Part shown: piece after piece, positions 1 to 10,800 of the stretch
Numbering within the stretch: the first letter of the stretch is position 1
How the letters are laid out: each line of letters opens with the position of its first letter
Source of the DNA: Aurantiochytrium sp. KH105
Taxonomy: Eukaryota; Sar; Bigyra; Thraustochytrida; Thraustochytriidae
Length of the DNA stretch: 64,000 bases
Reading direction: 5' to 3'
Assembly: GCA_003116975.1 (NCBI GenBank)
Contig: BGKB01000159.1
Coordinates: forward strand, 62,001-126,000
Translations under genes and position numbers: made by a program
The notes under the pieces: generated by a model
Database searches by the model: none
Told to the model about the DNA's origin: nothing
Seen by the model: only the letters and a program-made list of their open reading frames with translations

Positions 1-1177
1 TGCCTCGCGCTACGGGTCTGCGGCGTGCTTTCTTTCTTTCTCTCTGCCTGCGATGGCTTGGGCTCTCTCTGCGATGCCGCGACGACGTCGCAGATCTTCG
101 CCCGCGGTCCTCCCGGCGGGCGAGGCCCGGCCGCTCTCTCCCGGCGGCTGCGCGGACCTGCCTCGCGGGCCGTGCTGCTCTCTCTCGCGCGCGGCCTCGC
201 GGCCTCGCAACCTCGCGGCTCGCAACCTCGCAACCTCGCGGCCTCGAAGACGCGTCTCGGCGCGGCGGTCTCAGCTCTGCTGTTCTGCCCTGCTCTGCTC
301 TGCGCTGCTCTGGCAGTGACCGAGCGAAGCGTTGTTTTCCTTTCCCTCCTTCACTCGAAGCCTTTTCTTTCCTTTCCATTGTTTCTCTCCCTCTTCTTTT
401 CTTTCTTTCCTGACTTTGTTGCGAATGCCGCGTGGGACCAATTCTCGCTCCCGCCTCGCGGCCCCCTGCCCCCTCTGGGACCGGCCCTGCATGTTCACCT
501 CAGTCGCGGCGAATCCGGAGAGGCGCGTGCGGCCCAGAGTTCGACCCGAGAGACACGCACGGGTTTATCCGTCTCTGGGACAGTTTGCCACCTGGGAACG
601 CCAGTGGTGCGAGACGGAGCGAGGAATAAGACCTGGTTTCCCCGATACCGAGGCCGGCAGCCAGACTTTTTCTATTTCTTTATTTTTTCTTTTTTTCGGA
701 CAAGGCGAAGAAGAAAGGCGAAGAAGAAGAAAGAAAGGCAAAGAAGAAGAAGAAGAAGAAGAAGAAGGAGCGACGGAGCCCGAGGGGAAGAGAGACAAGA
801 CGAGCAGCTGCAGAGAGGCGAGATCGTTCTCCGGGAGACGAGGGAGGACGCGAGGCGCGCGCAGAGACCGCCCGGGCGACCGGCGACAGCCTCGACGGCG
901 CGGGGGAGCGGAGCCAGAGCAGAGCAAGAGAGCGATCGCCACCCCGAAAAGGCCCGGAGAGCGAGCGAGCGCGCCACGCTTGATTTTGTTTGACGTGGGG
1001 CAACGACGTCACCAAGGACGCTTGCCGACCACGAGAGTGCGTCGAGCGAGGACTCCGCGGGCTCGGACGGACGCGCCGCGAGGCGAGAAGGCTCGGGTCT
1101 CCTGCGCTAGGCTGCGCAACTCTCGCTCTCGTCTTGCTCACTGACAGTCGAGGAAAAGTAGACCGAAGAGGGTAACG
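1..1177. other. Upstream region of UBC9, no convincing gene
   Basis: This stretch is strongly compositionally biased: CT-rich runs, repeated CTCGCAAC-like units near 190-245, T-rich tracts near 360-420 and 665-700, and a GAAGAA run near 735-765. Long open frames cross it on both strands, but their translations are Arg/Ser/Lys-rich low-complexity sequence with no domain I recognise. I read it as the promoter and 5' UTR of the UBC9 gene plus intergenic DNA. Confidence 0.6.
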
Positions 1178-1657
1178 ATGGCCGACTTCGCGAAGCGGAG
1201 ACTGACAGAGGAGCGCAAGCAGTGGCGCAAAGACCACCCGCCTGGATTCTACGCGCGACCGAAACGAAACGAGGATGGATCCACAAACCTCATGTTCTGG
1301 GAATGCGCCATTCCAGGCAAGGCTGATACCCTTTGGGAGGGGGGCCTCTTTCACATGACGTTTGCCTTCCCGGAGGACTATCCCTCATCACCCCCGAAAG
1401 TGCAGTTCGTCCCCGTCCTCTTCCATCCCAATGTGTACCCGTCAGGGACGGTATGCCTCTCCATTCTGAACGCTGACGAGGACTGGAACCCGTCGCTCAC
1501 CGTGAGACATCTCTTGCTTGGCATCCAGGACCTTCTTGACAATCCCAACCCGGACTCGCCGGCTCAGGCTGAGCCCTACAAGCTCTTCACTACCGACCTC
1601 GAAGCGTACAGGGCGCGCGTCAAGATTGAGGTTCGAAACAATCCTCCCATTTCCTAG
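1178..1657 (+). CDS. UBC9: SUMO-conjugating enzyme UBC9 (E2)
   Basis: The 159-residue product is a full-length E2 fold, almost exactly the usual size of UBC9 (about 158 residues). It takes SUMO from the E1 SAE1/SAE2 as a thioester and transfers it to lysines of target proteins, mainly in the nucleus. The E2 hallmark HPN is seen at residues 83-85 (LFHPNVY), and the catalytic cysteine lies in GTVCLSIL at residue 93, the same position as in animal UBC9. The N terminus, with [14 protein letters not shown], is the typical UBC9 SUMO/E1-contact helix and separates it from ubiquitin E2s. The ATG at 1178 has an A at -3 and a G at +4. The gene is uninterrupted by introns. Its 3' end converges on the IQ-motif gene on the other strand. 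Confidence 0.96.
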   Translation: MADFAKRRLTEERKQWRKDHPPGFYARPKRNEDGSTNLMFWECAIPGKADTLWEGGLFHMTFAFPEDYPSSPPKVQFVPVLFHPNVYPSGTVCLSILNADEDWNPSLTVRHLLLGIQDLLDNPNPDSPAQAEPYKLFTTDLEAYRARVKIEVRNNPPIS

Positions 1658-1975
1658 ATTTGTGATCAAAACAGAGTATTACATGCACATTACAAAAACC
1701 TTCCTTTCTGTGATTCGAGCTTTATACTCTTCGACCATCACAATCAGTACGCATGACGCACGCGCGTCAAGGTCAGAGTAAGAGGATAAATTGTCGAAGA
1801 GGAAATATATTACTACACGCAAACCACCTTTCAAAATGATTTGTGCCTCGAGCTTCGAGCTTTAAAGCTGCGAGTTTCTGGCATCGAATTATGCGCCGAT
1901 ATAACCAATCCAAGGCTTCGGAATCAATTGAATTCAATTGGGAAATCTCGACGATCCAAAGGCCTTACCCGCGTT
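1658..1975. other. Convergent 3' intergenic region
   Basis: AT-richer DNA between the stop codons of UBC9 (plus strand) and the IQ-motif gene (minus strand). It should hold both 3' UTRs. I see no RNA gene or conserved frame. Confidence 0.6.
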
Positions 1976-3610
1976 CTAGTTCGTGTTCTTAGCCACTGCT
2001 CTCCGCCGCGTCGGAGACTTTGCGACCTTTGTTGGAGAACCCGAACCAGCCACCCGCGACTGTGTTCGTTTATACTTTTCAAGCTCGCGCATAAAAGACG
2101 CCGTGGTGACACCTGAGCGCCGCACAGGGCCTTGAACAGCAGCTTGGGCCTTGGCAGCAAGAACAAAGTCTTTCTCAAAATAAGGACGCCGCTCCTCACG
2201 CTCCTCGCACTTGCGCTCACAAAATTCCGCTCGCTCACCCGTCCGCGCGGCCTCGCGCTCCTTCTCTTCCCGCACCGGTCGGTCAAACTGCTGCTGAAGT
2301 GCTTTGACCTGGCGAATCGTTCGCTGCGACTGCGCCACTAGCGAAACCGTCTTGACAAACCCAGGGACCATCATCCGTCCAGCGCGAGACACCTGGACAT
2401 CGCGACGGTACGCAGCCACCACGCTGCGACGAAGCGTGTCGGCCTGAGCTATCCTGGCTCTTGATCTCGACTCATCTCCGTATTGTTTGCCAATCAGGTT
2501 TTCTTTGGCGCGCAAGCGTCGCCTCCAAAGCTCTTGCCGCGCGCGCCACATTCGAAATGCGCGCTGCACAGGCAGCACTGCTGCGCATCGTCGTGCCATC
2601 ACATACGAGCACTCGATGCGATACTGTCGGATGAACTTGCGTCCAATCATACCACGAACGCGGCACTGAATCCTCGCTGCACGCTGGCATTCGATCTCGT
2701 GAACACGACGTGCAAGTTCAATAATATTCTTTTCAACAATGTGCAACGGAGGATCGTTGCCCGTTCGCTCGACGAGGATACGATAATCTCGATGCAAAAG
2801 CTTGATTTCCTCCTTGCGCTTGTACCAGAATACGCGCATTCCTTTGCGCGGTCGCAAGGCCTCCATCATGACGATCTTGTGCGTTCCATCGATCCGACGT
2901 AGTCCCCGCTCCACACGCGCTACGCGACGATCCCTGCGGCCACGAAAAACGGCGGCGATGCGAGCCGCGCTTCGGAACAGTAGCGCTTCATGTTCACGTT
3001 TCTCCTTGCGGATTCGCGATGCTCGCGCGCGGTCGCGAATGCCTCGGACAAGAGCTTGAAGTCGGATGGCACATTTTCGCATGAGTCGCTTTTGTCGTCT
3101 TCGCTCTTTGGCATTGCCGGCGATATGACTTGAAAGGTCCAGCGCGCCCACGAACCACGTATGTGTACGCTGACAGCCCGGGCAACGTGGCAATGCTTCG
3201 AGTTCAAGACCATGCAATGCGTCCGTTTCCGTTTCTTCTTCGTCTAATTCCTTGTCTACCTTTTCTCCTCCTCCATCGACATTATCGTCGTCGTCTTCGT
3301 CATCATCGTTGTCATCGTCAGCAGCAAAGGACTCCTCAACATCGGAGTTATCCTTTTCCTCGAGTTTTGCTTCTATAGCAGCAAGTCGCGAGCGTTCTGC
3401 TCTCTCGAGTTGACGCTGCTCAAACTCCGAGAGCCGGACGAGTGCCTTTTCTATGGTGCGACTGTTGATGAATGCGATCGAGTTACACTCGCCGCACGTG
3501 AGGTACGGCGATAAATAAAAGAACGAGAGCGACGGGAGAGGTAGCACGCGTCGCCTCGTCTTCTCCTCCATGTCGTCCTCGGACACAGTCGTGCTCTTTG
3601 TGTCCGTCAT
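1976..3610 (-). CDS. IQ-motif (calmodulin-binding) protein
   Basis: The start is placed at the ATG at 3610 (MTDTKSTT...), giving 544 residues; the frame is open further upstream but the added residues look like 5' UTR. Seen in order: a charged N terminus; two CxxC pairs (CGEC near residue 38, CPGC near 143) that could form a small metal site; a very acidic run (about residues 87-117); then roughly residues 170-340 with several basic IQ-like helices (for example AIRLQALVRGIRDR, RAARIQCRVRGMIGR, AAVLPVQRAFRMWRAR). The C-terminal third is basic and coiled-coil-like. IQ motifs bind calmodulin or related EF-hand proteins. Proteins of this build are common in cilia and the cytoskeleton, but no specific orthologue is recognised and a ciliary role is only inferred. 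Confidence 0.75.
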   Translation of the reverse strand: MTDTKSTTVSEDDMEEKTRRRVLPLPSLSFFYLSPYLTCGECNSIAFINSRTIEKALVRLSEFEQRQLERAERSRLAAIEAKLEEKDNSDVEESFAADDDNDDDEDDDDNVDGGGEKVDKELDEEETETDALHGLELEALPRCPGCQRTHTWFVGALDLSSHIAGNAKERRRQKRLMRKCAIRLQALVRGIRDRARASRIRKEKREHEALLFRSAARIAAVFRGRRDRRVARVERGLRRIDGTHKIVMMEALRPRKGMRVFWYKRKEEIKLLHRDYRILVERTGNDPPLHIVEKNIIELARRVHEIECQRAARIQCRVRGMIGRKFIRQYRIECSYVMARRCAAVLPVQRAFRMWRARQELWRRRLRAKENLIGKQYGDESRSRARIAQADTLRRSVVAAYRRDVQVSRAGRMMVPGFVKTVSLVAQSQRTIRQVKALQQQFDRPVREEKEREAARTGERAEFCERKCEEREERRPYFEKDFVLAAKAQAAVQGPVRRSGVTTASFMRELEKYKRTQSRVAGSGSPTKVAKSPTRRRAVAKNTN

Positions 3611-4159
3611 TCTAAAAAACGAAGTCTGCGGCGCTTGACCCTGCTCATACAAACCAAATGTAAAGAAGGCGCCCGCGCCTCCTTCCACCCTCCTTCGTGC
3701 GCAGCGCGAGGCTGGCAAGTTATGCGAACGACGCTCTCAGCGCACCAACTTCGTCGTCGGAAGTCATCGTGTTTATTCACCACGCCTCGGCACCGAGACT
3801 TGCTTGCTCTCCAAGTCGAGCTTTCTCAGTGACAGTCAAGCTGCAGTCAGAGCCGGGCGACCCGTTAGACCCTTTTCGCAGTGCTATTTCCTAGACGTGC
3901 AAAGAGCCACTTGAACCTTTTTTTAGATGCGAAAAAATATGAAATAAAAATAAAAATCGCCTTCGTTGTGTTGGCAGATCATCGATCGCGCTGGCAGCAA
4001 GACCGGGAATGCTGAGAGCTAGCTAGCTCGAGCTAGCTCGCTAGCCGGCCTTACGTGTTGCTGCGGCTGGTCTGTCCAAGCGAGGGAAGCAACGCCCTCC
4101 GCGGCCTGAGCCATTCCTCTTCTCACGCAGACTCTTGTCCGGCCTGTGCGAGAGAGAGA
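3611..4159. promoter_or_regulatory. Divergent promoter region, IQ gene / PIG-Y-like gene
   Basis: About 550 bp between the divergent starts at 3610 (minus) and 4160 (plus). It contains an A/T-rich patch at 3918-3958 and a perfect 18-bp palindrome at 4021-4038. No gene is seen inside it. Confidence 0.45.
4021..4038. repeat. 18-bp perfect palindrome AGCTAGCTCGAGCTAGCT
   Basis: The sequence equals its own reverse complement over 18 bases and is built of AGCT units around CTCGAG. It lies about 120 bp upstream of the PIG-Y-like ATG. AGCTAGC runs also occur near 27438 and 41162, so this may be simple repeat drift rather than a protein-binding site. Confidence 0.6.
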
Positions 4160-4539
4160 ATGGCCCTTGCAGGCAACGTTGGGGCAAGTCGCAAGGCCCT
4201 CGGCGTCTCACTGGTGGGAATCGGCGTGTCCACACTTTCACTGTGAGTTTACCTTAACGTGCAGATCTGCGAACTGCTGGCAAGCTACGCAAGCCCATCC
4301 ATTTAAGAAGAGAGATACTGACTTGCTCACATCACAAATATTCGGACAGCTATCTTTGGCAGTTTGCTACAGCAGTCACGCTGCTAAATGCCCAAGAGCT
4401 TGAAGCCAGCCTGCAGCAGAGAGGCCTTGTGTTCTGGCTCATCTTCCTTCCAGCGCTGGTCCCGGCAGGTGTCATCTTCATGTACATCATGTGGATCGGG
4501 TACAAGATGTACATTCACTCGCCAGAAGACGAGTCGTGA
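4160..4539 (+). CDS. PIG-Y-like small membrane protein, two exons (GPI-GlcNAc transferase subunit)
   Basis: Exons are 4160-4242 and 4350-4539. The 107-bp intron (4243-4349) begins GTGAGT, ends ACAG and has CTGAC upstream of the acceptor. Unspliced, the frame stops immediately after exon 1; spliced, it gives 90 residues in one clean frame. Two hydrophobic segments are seen (about residues 15-40 and 56-80), separated by a short polar loop. The C-terminal pattern, LP followed by P, a hydrophobic helix, W-x-G-x-K and a short charged tail (FLPALVP, then MWIGYKMYIHS), matches PIG-Y, the roughly 70-residue two-TM subunit of the ER GPI-N-acetylglucosaminyltransferase that starts GPI-anchor synthesis. 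The family call is recognition by eye. The gene structure itself is well supported. Confidence 0.65.
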
Positions 4540-4766
4540 GCGAGGGAGGACCACAACACCACTTTTCTTGTCTTGGCCAAGCTATGTATCATCAACCTGC
4601 AATGTCTGTGTCTTTTGACTATCCGGAAAGGCCGCTTTCTGACGCAAGGGCAGATTATCGTCTGCCCATCTTCTGTGGATTTCAGCACCAGCAGTATGAA
4701 TCTATATTTTTCTGTAGCCTATCTACGCCTCTCTAAAGAGGTCTGCGCGCCACACAAAGCCCGCGT

Positions 4767-5957
4767 TTATTCCTCAAACGAGGGCGCGAGGGCATCAAAG
4801 ACAAGTTGAGGAGCTTCCACGTGAAGCCAGTGGCCAGCCTTGGGAATCAAAACACGATGGACCTGCTCTGGATGCGGGTGATCTTCAAAGCGCTGCACAA
4901 TGGCGTCCGTCCACGCGTCGTTCCGTTCGGCTTGCAAAAAGCCAACCTTGCACTCTTGGTGCGTAGCGAGCCACCTTCCTTCCAGCAATGGCCAAAAGTC
5001 CGTCTCGGTGTGCGCCTTGAAGAGCTGCTGAATAATGTCCAAATCAAAGCTCCACCGGTAGCCCTCGCTCCCAGCCTTTCGCACATTGAGAGTCATCCAC
5101 TGTGCGAGCTCGGTAGAGAATCCGCGTGCTGTCATGTCCTTTACAAGCTGCGGCTTCGATTCGATCGGCTGCGGGAGATCGTGAAGCGCAGCGATGACAG
5201 AACTCACACTCTGGCTCAGTGCATTCTTGTCGGCTTGAAACTCGCGATCCCAAAGACCGGGCGGTGCATCAAGAATCCAAGTGTCTCGCGGCGGCGACAT
5301 GCCTTCTGGCGCTGTACCGTCGGCAAAGCTTTCGAGAATTCCAAGCGACACCTTGCCGCCGAAAGAGTGCCCAATTACAATTTCTGGCGCCGAAATGCCC
5401 TGGTCCTGCAAGAGCGCCAGCACGTCGTGCGAGCACGCTTGCACCGTGTGGGGCGGCTCGCCGCGCTCCGAGCTACCATGCGCGCGATGTGTCACCAAGA
5501 GCATGTCATACTCTGGGAACGCGTTGGCAAGCTTGGTGGAAATTTGTCGCAGGTTCTTGTGATTGCCCTGCGCAGCACCGCGACAAAGATCAGGAAGAAG
5601 GGAAACGAGCAAGCACATGTAAGAGAAGGGGCGGAATCCAACAGGTTCCAAGGGCCAGCGAGCGTCAGCGATCCGAGTTTGGTCGTCATCACACCAAGAC
5701 GAACATCTATCGACCAAAGCATCAATTTTAACATCAATCGATTAAAGTTTCCGTTCCAGGCGACTTACCAGAATTCCGTGCAGCACAACCGCCGTCTTAC
5801 GCGGCGTGCCTTCCTCCACGCTGACCTTGTCGCTGCGCAGGATCTCGTGCGCGAGCTGCGCAGCTTGCTGCGCCAGGCCGCGCGTCGTCGACCCACGCTG
5901 ACGCTGTCCGCGCAGTGCCGCCAGGCCGCGGCCCGCGGCCCCTCCGAGCGCCAGCAT
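4767..5957 (-). CDS. ABHD11-like alpha/beta hydrolase, probably mitochondrial, two exons
   Basis: Read on the minus strand, exon 1 is 5957-5769 and exon 2 is 5567-4767, with a 201-bp intron (5768-5568) that begins GTAAGT and ends GCAG. Joined, they give 329 residues in frame, and the junction restores the typical HG-x-x-G oxyanion turn: HGIL at residues 60-63 followed by G64. The nucleophile elbow GHSFGG places Ser131, and GHWLHVE places the catalytic His at about 309. The N terminus, MLALGGAAGRGLAALRGQRQ, is rich in Arg and Ala with no acids, as in a mitochondrial presequence; human ABHD11 is a mitochondrial hydrolase. The substrate is unknown. A farther upstream ATG (6146) is in frame but adds Arg/Ser-rich sequence typical of 5' UTR here. 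Confidence 0.82.
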
Positions 5958-6245
5958 CTTCCCGCGATTGCGCAGCTCCGTCCACGCGAGCCGGCCGCGC
6001 TTCGAGCGTCTCTCCGATGTCCGCGCGGGGTCCGTCTGCGCGAGCCCGTTTCCACGCGAGTCTGCTGCGTTCGCGCCGCCGCAGCAGCTTGTCTTCTCTT
6101 GTTTTTGTCTCCCCGTCTCGCCTCGCGCTGAATTTGCGTTCTGCAAAAACGGGTTCCGCAGATTTGCCCGCTTGGAGGTCCGGCGGCGGCACTAATCTCC
6201 ACCCGCGGGTCCGAGTCCGAGCAAGGCAAGACAGTCCGCACCGCG
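5958..6245. promoter_or_regulatory. Bidirectional promoter, ABHD11-like / VHS-GAT genes
   Basis: The two divergent start codons are only 288 bp apart, so both promoters and 5' UTRs must share this GC-rich segment. I see no clear TATA box. Confidence 0.5.
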
Positions 6246-7637
6246 ATGGACGCGCTGCAGAGCTGGTGGAAGCGGCAGGGCGGCGGCGGCCAGGGCGGGC
6301 CCAGCGCCGCCATGCGCGAGAACGCGGCCTGGCCGCTCGTGGACCGCGCCACCGCCGACATCCTGCTCGCGGAAGACTTCGCGGCCAACCTGGAGGTCTC
6401 CGACTTTTGCAACGCGAGCGTCGAGCACGCGATGCTCGTCGCCCGCGCCATCGTCGAGAGGCTGCGATGCAGAAGCCCCAAATCTGTCAAGCTCGCGCTC
6501 AGCCTCGTGGAAATGTGCGTTAAGAACGGTAACGCCTCTGCGCTGCACACGCTTGGAGGCACGCGCGAGTTCATGACAGTCGTCGCCGATGTGGCGACGG
6601 GAAAGACCTCATCTTTTGCCTCTACTATCCCTGGCGCAGACACTCCGCAGGTCTGGCTCGAGGTGCAGGAGCGCGCTCTCGAGGTAATTCAGGAACTCGG
6701 CCAGCTCATGCAGGACCGCCCGACGTATCCTGGATTTTACGAGACCTACGCGAGTCTCACAGCCCGTGGCATTATCTTTCCTGTGCGCGACGCAGCTCCC
6801 GCAGCCGCTCTTGCTGCAGATCCTGTGGCGTTTGGCGCTCAACACTCGTCACGCGACAACTCTTCTGGAGGTGTTCGGGCTGCCGACATTGACAAGCTTG
6901 AGCATGACCTTTCCGTGCTCGAATGCAAGCTTCAAGTCGCAGACCATCTCCTCGGCGAGGGTCTTTATGGCGACTCCGAGGAGATGCTCGACGTCCTTGA
7001 CTTTTTACTTCAGTGCAAGCCGCGTCTGTGCGAGCTCATCGAGGCAAGCGCTCAAGGACTTCTCTCGGATATGTTCTTCGAGTCTTGCCTGCAAATGAAC
7101 GATCGTCTCTGTGCCACGGTGGATCGCATTCAGATTCTCCCCTCCAAACCTCGTGATGCCCTTGTCGACAGTGAAGAGGTGGACCTTTTTGCTCAAGGTG
7201 GTGACGAGCCCAGAGAGAGCAGCCTGACCACCGAGAGCGCATCCGAAGCAATGTTCGAAACCGCGAAACCGCCGTCACCACGGGAGCAAAGAGCAAGTTC
7301 ACGACCATCTGCAATTGTGGTCCCGAAGCTCCGAGCTCCGCGCACTGCTGCCGCTCAAGCCCCGCCAAAATTATCGTCGCAGCAGCAGCAACAACAGCAA
7401 CAACAGCAGGAACAGCAGGAACACCCTCAGCCCTCAGATCAGCCGTCTCAATGGCCTGTAGATGCACCCAAAGCAAAGAGCAGCGCGCACGCGGATGACG
7501 ATTTCGCGAGCAATCCATTCGACTTCTTCTCCGATACACCTGAACCAGAGAGCGCCAAGCAAGGCCATGCGGAGGATGCCCCACTTGTTCCTCGATCCGC
7601 GCAAAGCGAAAACGAAGAAACCTCGCTACTCAAATGA
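6246..7637 (+). CDS. VHS-GAT domain trafficking adaptor (TOM1/GGA-like)
   Basis: The product has 463 residues. The N-terminal part (about 20-175) fits a VHS domain: WPLVDRATADILLAEDFAANLEVSDFCN, then helices with SVKLALSLVEMCVKNG and the closing YASLTARGIIFP. Residues about 210-310 form a helical bundle like a GAT domain (DIDKLEHDLSVLECKLQVADHLL ...). The rest is disordered: a Q-rich run near residue 380, then an acidic tail with an NPF motif (SNPFDFF, near residue 420), a known ligand of EH domains. VHS-GAT proteins bind ubiquitinated cargo at endosomes or the trans-Golgi and pass it to ESCRT or clathrin machinery. There is no GAE ear or FYVE domain, so a TOM1-like protein is the nearest description, as in many protists. 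The gene has no intron. Confidence 0.85.
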   Translation: MDALQSWWKRQGGGGQGGPSAAMRENAAWPLVDRATADILLAEDFAANLEVSDFCNASVEHAMLVARAIVERLRCRSPKSVKLALSLVEMCVKNGNASALHTLGGTREFMTVVADVATGKTSSFASTIPGADTPQVWLEVQERALEVIQELGQLMQDRPTYPGFYETYASLTARGIIFPVRDAAPAAALAADPVAFGAQHSSRDNSSGGVRAADIDKLEHDLSVLECKLQVADHLLGEGLYGDSEEMLDVLDFLLQCKPRLCELIEASAQGLLSDMFFESCLQMNDRLCATVDRIQILPSKPRDALVDSEEVDLFAQGGDEPRESSLTTESASEAMFETAKPPSPREQRASSRPSAIVVPKLRAPRTAAAQAPPKLSSQQQQQQQQQQEQQEHPQPSDQPSQWPVDAPKAKSSAHADDDFASNPFDFFSDTPEPESAKQGHAEDAPLVPRSAQSENEETSLLK

Positions 7638-7854
7638 GAAAGTGTGAAATGGCCTCGGCCGGGCGTGCTGCGTTGTCTCACCTCTCTCTCTATTGAGTCG
7701 CAAAAGGACGTTGCGAGCACAGCCTGGCTCGTGTATATACACAAACAAGCAACTTTGAAGCTGATTCTGAAAATTGAATGAAAAAAAGATTACTTGTTGA
7801 TACTCATGAGTTGGACTCGTCGCCAGCGCAACTTTTTCCAATGTTGCTTTTACC

Positions 7855-10800
7855 TTACTTGTTGCGGTTCTTCTTGCCTTCCTTGAGCTTGAATCGCTTT
7901 CCAGAAAGACCACGGAACTGCTTCGCTGCTTCGTGCTTGCGACGATGGTTCATGAGCTTCGGGTCCAGCTTAATGTACGCATAAGGCTCAAACTTGGACG
8001 ACTTCTTCTTGACATCGCCGCCTGACTTCGAAGACTTGAAACCGGCGCCAGGCGCCTCCTTTTGACCACGCTTTCCCTTCTTCCCACGCATCGCCAAGCC
8101 TTGCTTGGCGCCTTCGCCGCGGCGGCTGCCCACAGTGCGTCCACCATCTTCGTCCTCACTGTCGCTGTCGCTCGTGTAACGACGACGTTTGCGCGCGTCG
8201 CCAATGTCGTCCTCCTCTTCGTTGCCTCCGGCGTTGTCCTCGCTGGGAATAATGATGCGTCCATCGCTCGCCATTTTGAACTCGGAGGGAAGGCCGTTGT
8301 TGGCGTCATCTCCGTTAGCTGGCTTGGATGCCGTGTTGGACGCCTTGGCACGGGCCTTGACGCGACTGAGCGCCGAGGCGCCCAGTAAATCAAGAGCCTC
8401 ACCGCCCTCGTCCATGACCAAGTCCTCGTCGTCTTGGGCGTCTGCTCCACCGCGACCACGACGCTTGCGGCCACGAACACGAGCGCGGTCGTCCTCGAGA
8501 TCGTCATCCTCGTCGTCACCACTGTCATCTTCATCGTCTCTGTTGCGACGCTTGCCAGGAGCGACACCCACCGAGGTGTCTCCGGCGCGGCGGCGCTCGT
8601 AACGCCGCCGCTTGTAGCTTGCTTGCTTGCGAATGTACGTGAGAAGCTTGTGATCAGGCGGGAGCGAGGAGCACTCCAGCAGAGGCTCTGGGCCAACACG
8701 CTTGATGAGTCGCTCAAAAATGACACGAATGCGCAGCTTGAAGCGACTCTTGGTGTCGTCCATCCACTGCACGAGATTCTCAATCATCGTCGGCAGCACA
8801 GCTGACAACGTCGGGGGCGGTAGACGGATCGCGCATACCTTGGCAAGACTAATGCATGACTTGACCACCTCGCGACTCTTCTCCTTGAGCAGCATCAGAG
8901 CCGTCTGCGCAACCTCGACAAAGTCCTTTTGAAGCGTCTCAATCTTGTGGAACTCGCCAATCAAACGACTGCACACATTGACGGCCGCGCTTCGCATGTG
9001 CGGCGTTTGCGCGGCAAGACCGCCCACAGACATGTGCAAAAACTGACGCAGCCCCGTACCCGTTTCGTTCCCTTCTTCGCTGAGGTAGGCAGACTCCAAA
9101 GCTTGCGCCATTTCCACAATTAACTTGTATCCAGCAGTTCGCGCCTTGGTGTTCGTTTCCTTGGTGCAAAGAACAACTTCGCCGAGCATATCTGCAAACA
9201 CACTGCGCACCTGGACGGCAGAGAGATCACACTTATCAGACGCCAAAGCCGATGTGACATGGCGCATCGTCTTCAAACGCGTCGTACGAGAACCGGCCGA
9301 CGAGGCGTGGAAGGACGACTGCAGAATCTGAATGAGCTCCTCATACCGCGCAATTGTCCAGGTGATCTGGTGCTGGCAAATAGCCTCCAAAACCCGATAA
9401 GCGCGCTTCTGCAGAACGGGCTCATCCTCGTCTTGCAGGTACGGTTGCACAACACGGTACAAGAGCGTGACAGATTTGTCGTCGAGAGCCGGAACGAGCG
9501 CAAGCGCGAGCGAAGTAAGAGAGTGCGTCTTGCGCCGCTCTTCGTTTAGCTCTTCCTCGTCGTCGTCGTCGTCGTCGTCTTCAGCATCTTCCTCGTCGTC
9601 CTCCAGATCCTCGTCGTCGTCGTCGTCATCCTCGTCGCCGTCGTCCTCCTCCTTACGCTGGATTTTGGATTTGCTGCTCTTCTTTGACGAAGTCTTTGCC
9701 GCCCCCCGCGTTGACTCGAGGGCTTGTGTAGCTTCCAGGAGCTGTTGCACGAGCTGTCGGAAGAGCTTGTTCACCAGCTCGCTTGGCGCAGCCAAGGCGT
9801 AAACGCTGATGAGACGAAGAACGTGATCCGCACGCTCGCGCGAGGCGTTAGCCTCCATGAGCTGATCAAATTGGTTGAACAGCAGAGGAAGAAAGTTGCG
9901 TCCAAGGTCACGGACGACCTCGAGCTCCTCCTTGTGCTCCTTCTTCTCCTCGTCGGATCCCTCGGCAGGGTCAACCTTGGCGAGGATGTTCTGCAAAGCC
10001 TGGCAAACAATCTCGACAAGTTCCGGGTAACGATCGTCCGACATTGCCTTGCCGAGGACTGGGGCAAGGGCACGAAGACCCTCGGGACGGTCAATGTCCT
10101 CCGCGCGCAGGCAAAATCCCGGGAGAAGAGACCAGAGCTGCATGAAGCGAGTCTGCTGCGCCTTGGCCGAATTCGGTCCCAGCGAGGCGTCCTGACTGGC
10201 CCGCTCGCATTTTTCCGCAGTGGAAAGAATGTTTGAGCGAAAATACGCGAGGCGCGTCGACGCGGAGCCCGTTCCAATGTTCTCGCGAAGAAGAGGCACG
10301 AGCCAGAGGCGAATTGCTGCGACGCCTTGCGAACCACCCGTTTCCAAAGGCAGAGCGTCGAGGATGATTTCCGGGCCGAGTGCGGCAATGGCGGTCGCAA
10401 AGAGACGCTCCATCGCCCCGCGCCAGCGCAACAGCATGCGAGGCTTGTCGGCACCCGTCACAGGGTTGATTGCAGCCTCGCGGACATTGGCAAGTTTGCG
10501 AAGCCAGGACTTTTCTTTGTCCAAAACAGTCTGCGGGATGGTCTGTGCATTGGCTCCAGCCAAGCCGGCTTCATCTCGCGCAGTAAAGTAAGCACGCAGG
10601 ACCTCGAGCGTGAGCGGCCATGACTCCTCGAATTGCGGTCCAAGCAAAGGCTCTACGGCCTCGAGAAGGGGGAGGGTGTTGGTGCTTTGAGCTGCCTCCA
10701 TTTTGATGAGCGCAGTCAGGGCTCCCACAGAAAGGGCAACCTGAGGCTGGCCGAGAGGAGGGAGCTTATGGTCGGCGGCAAGTCGCATGCCGGCGCTGAT

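Noticed and set aside
25..993. Long open frame (322 codons) left of UBC9
   Set aside because: The translation is Arg/Ser/Leu low complexity following CT- and GAA-rich repeats, with no domain and no homologous pattern; overlapping frames on both strands are equally long.
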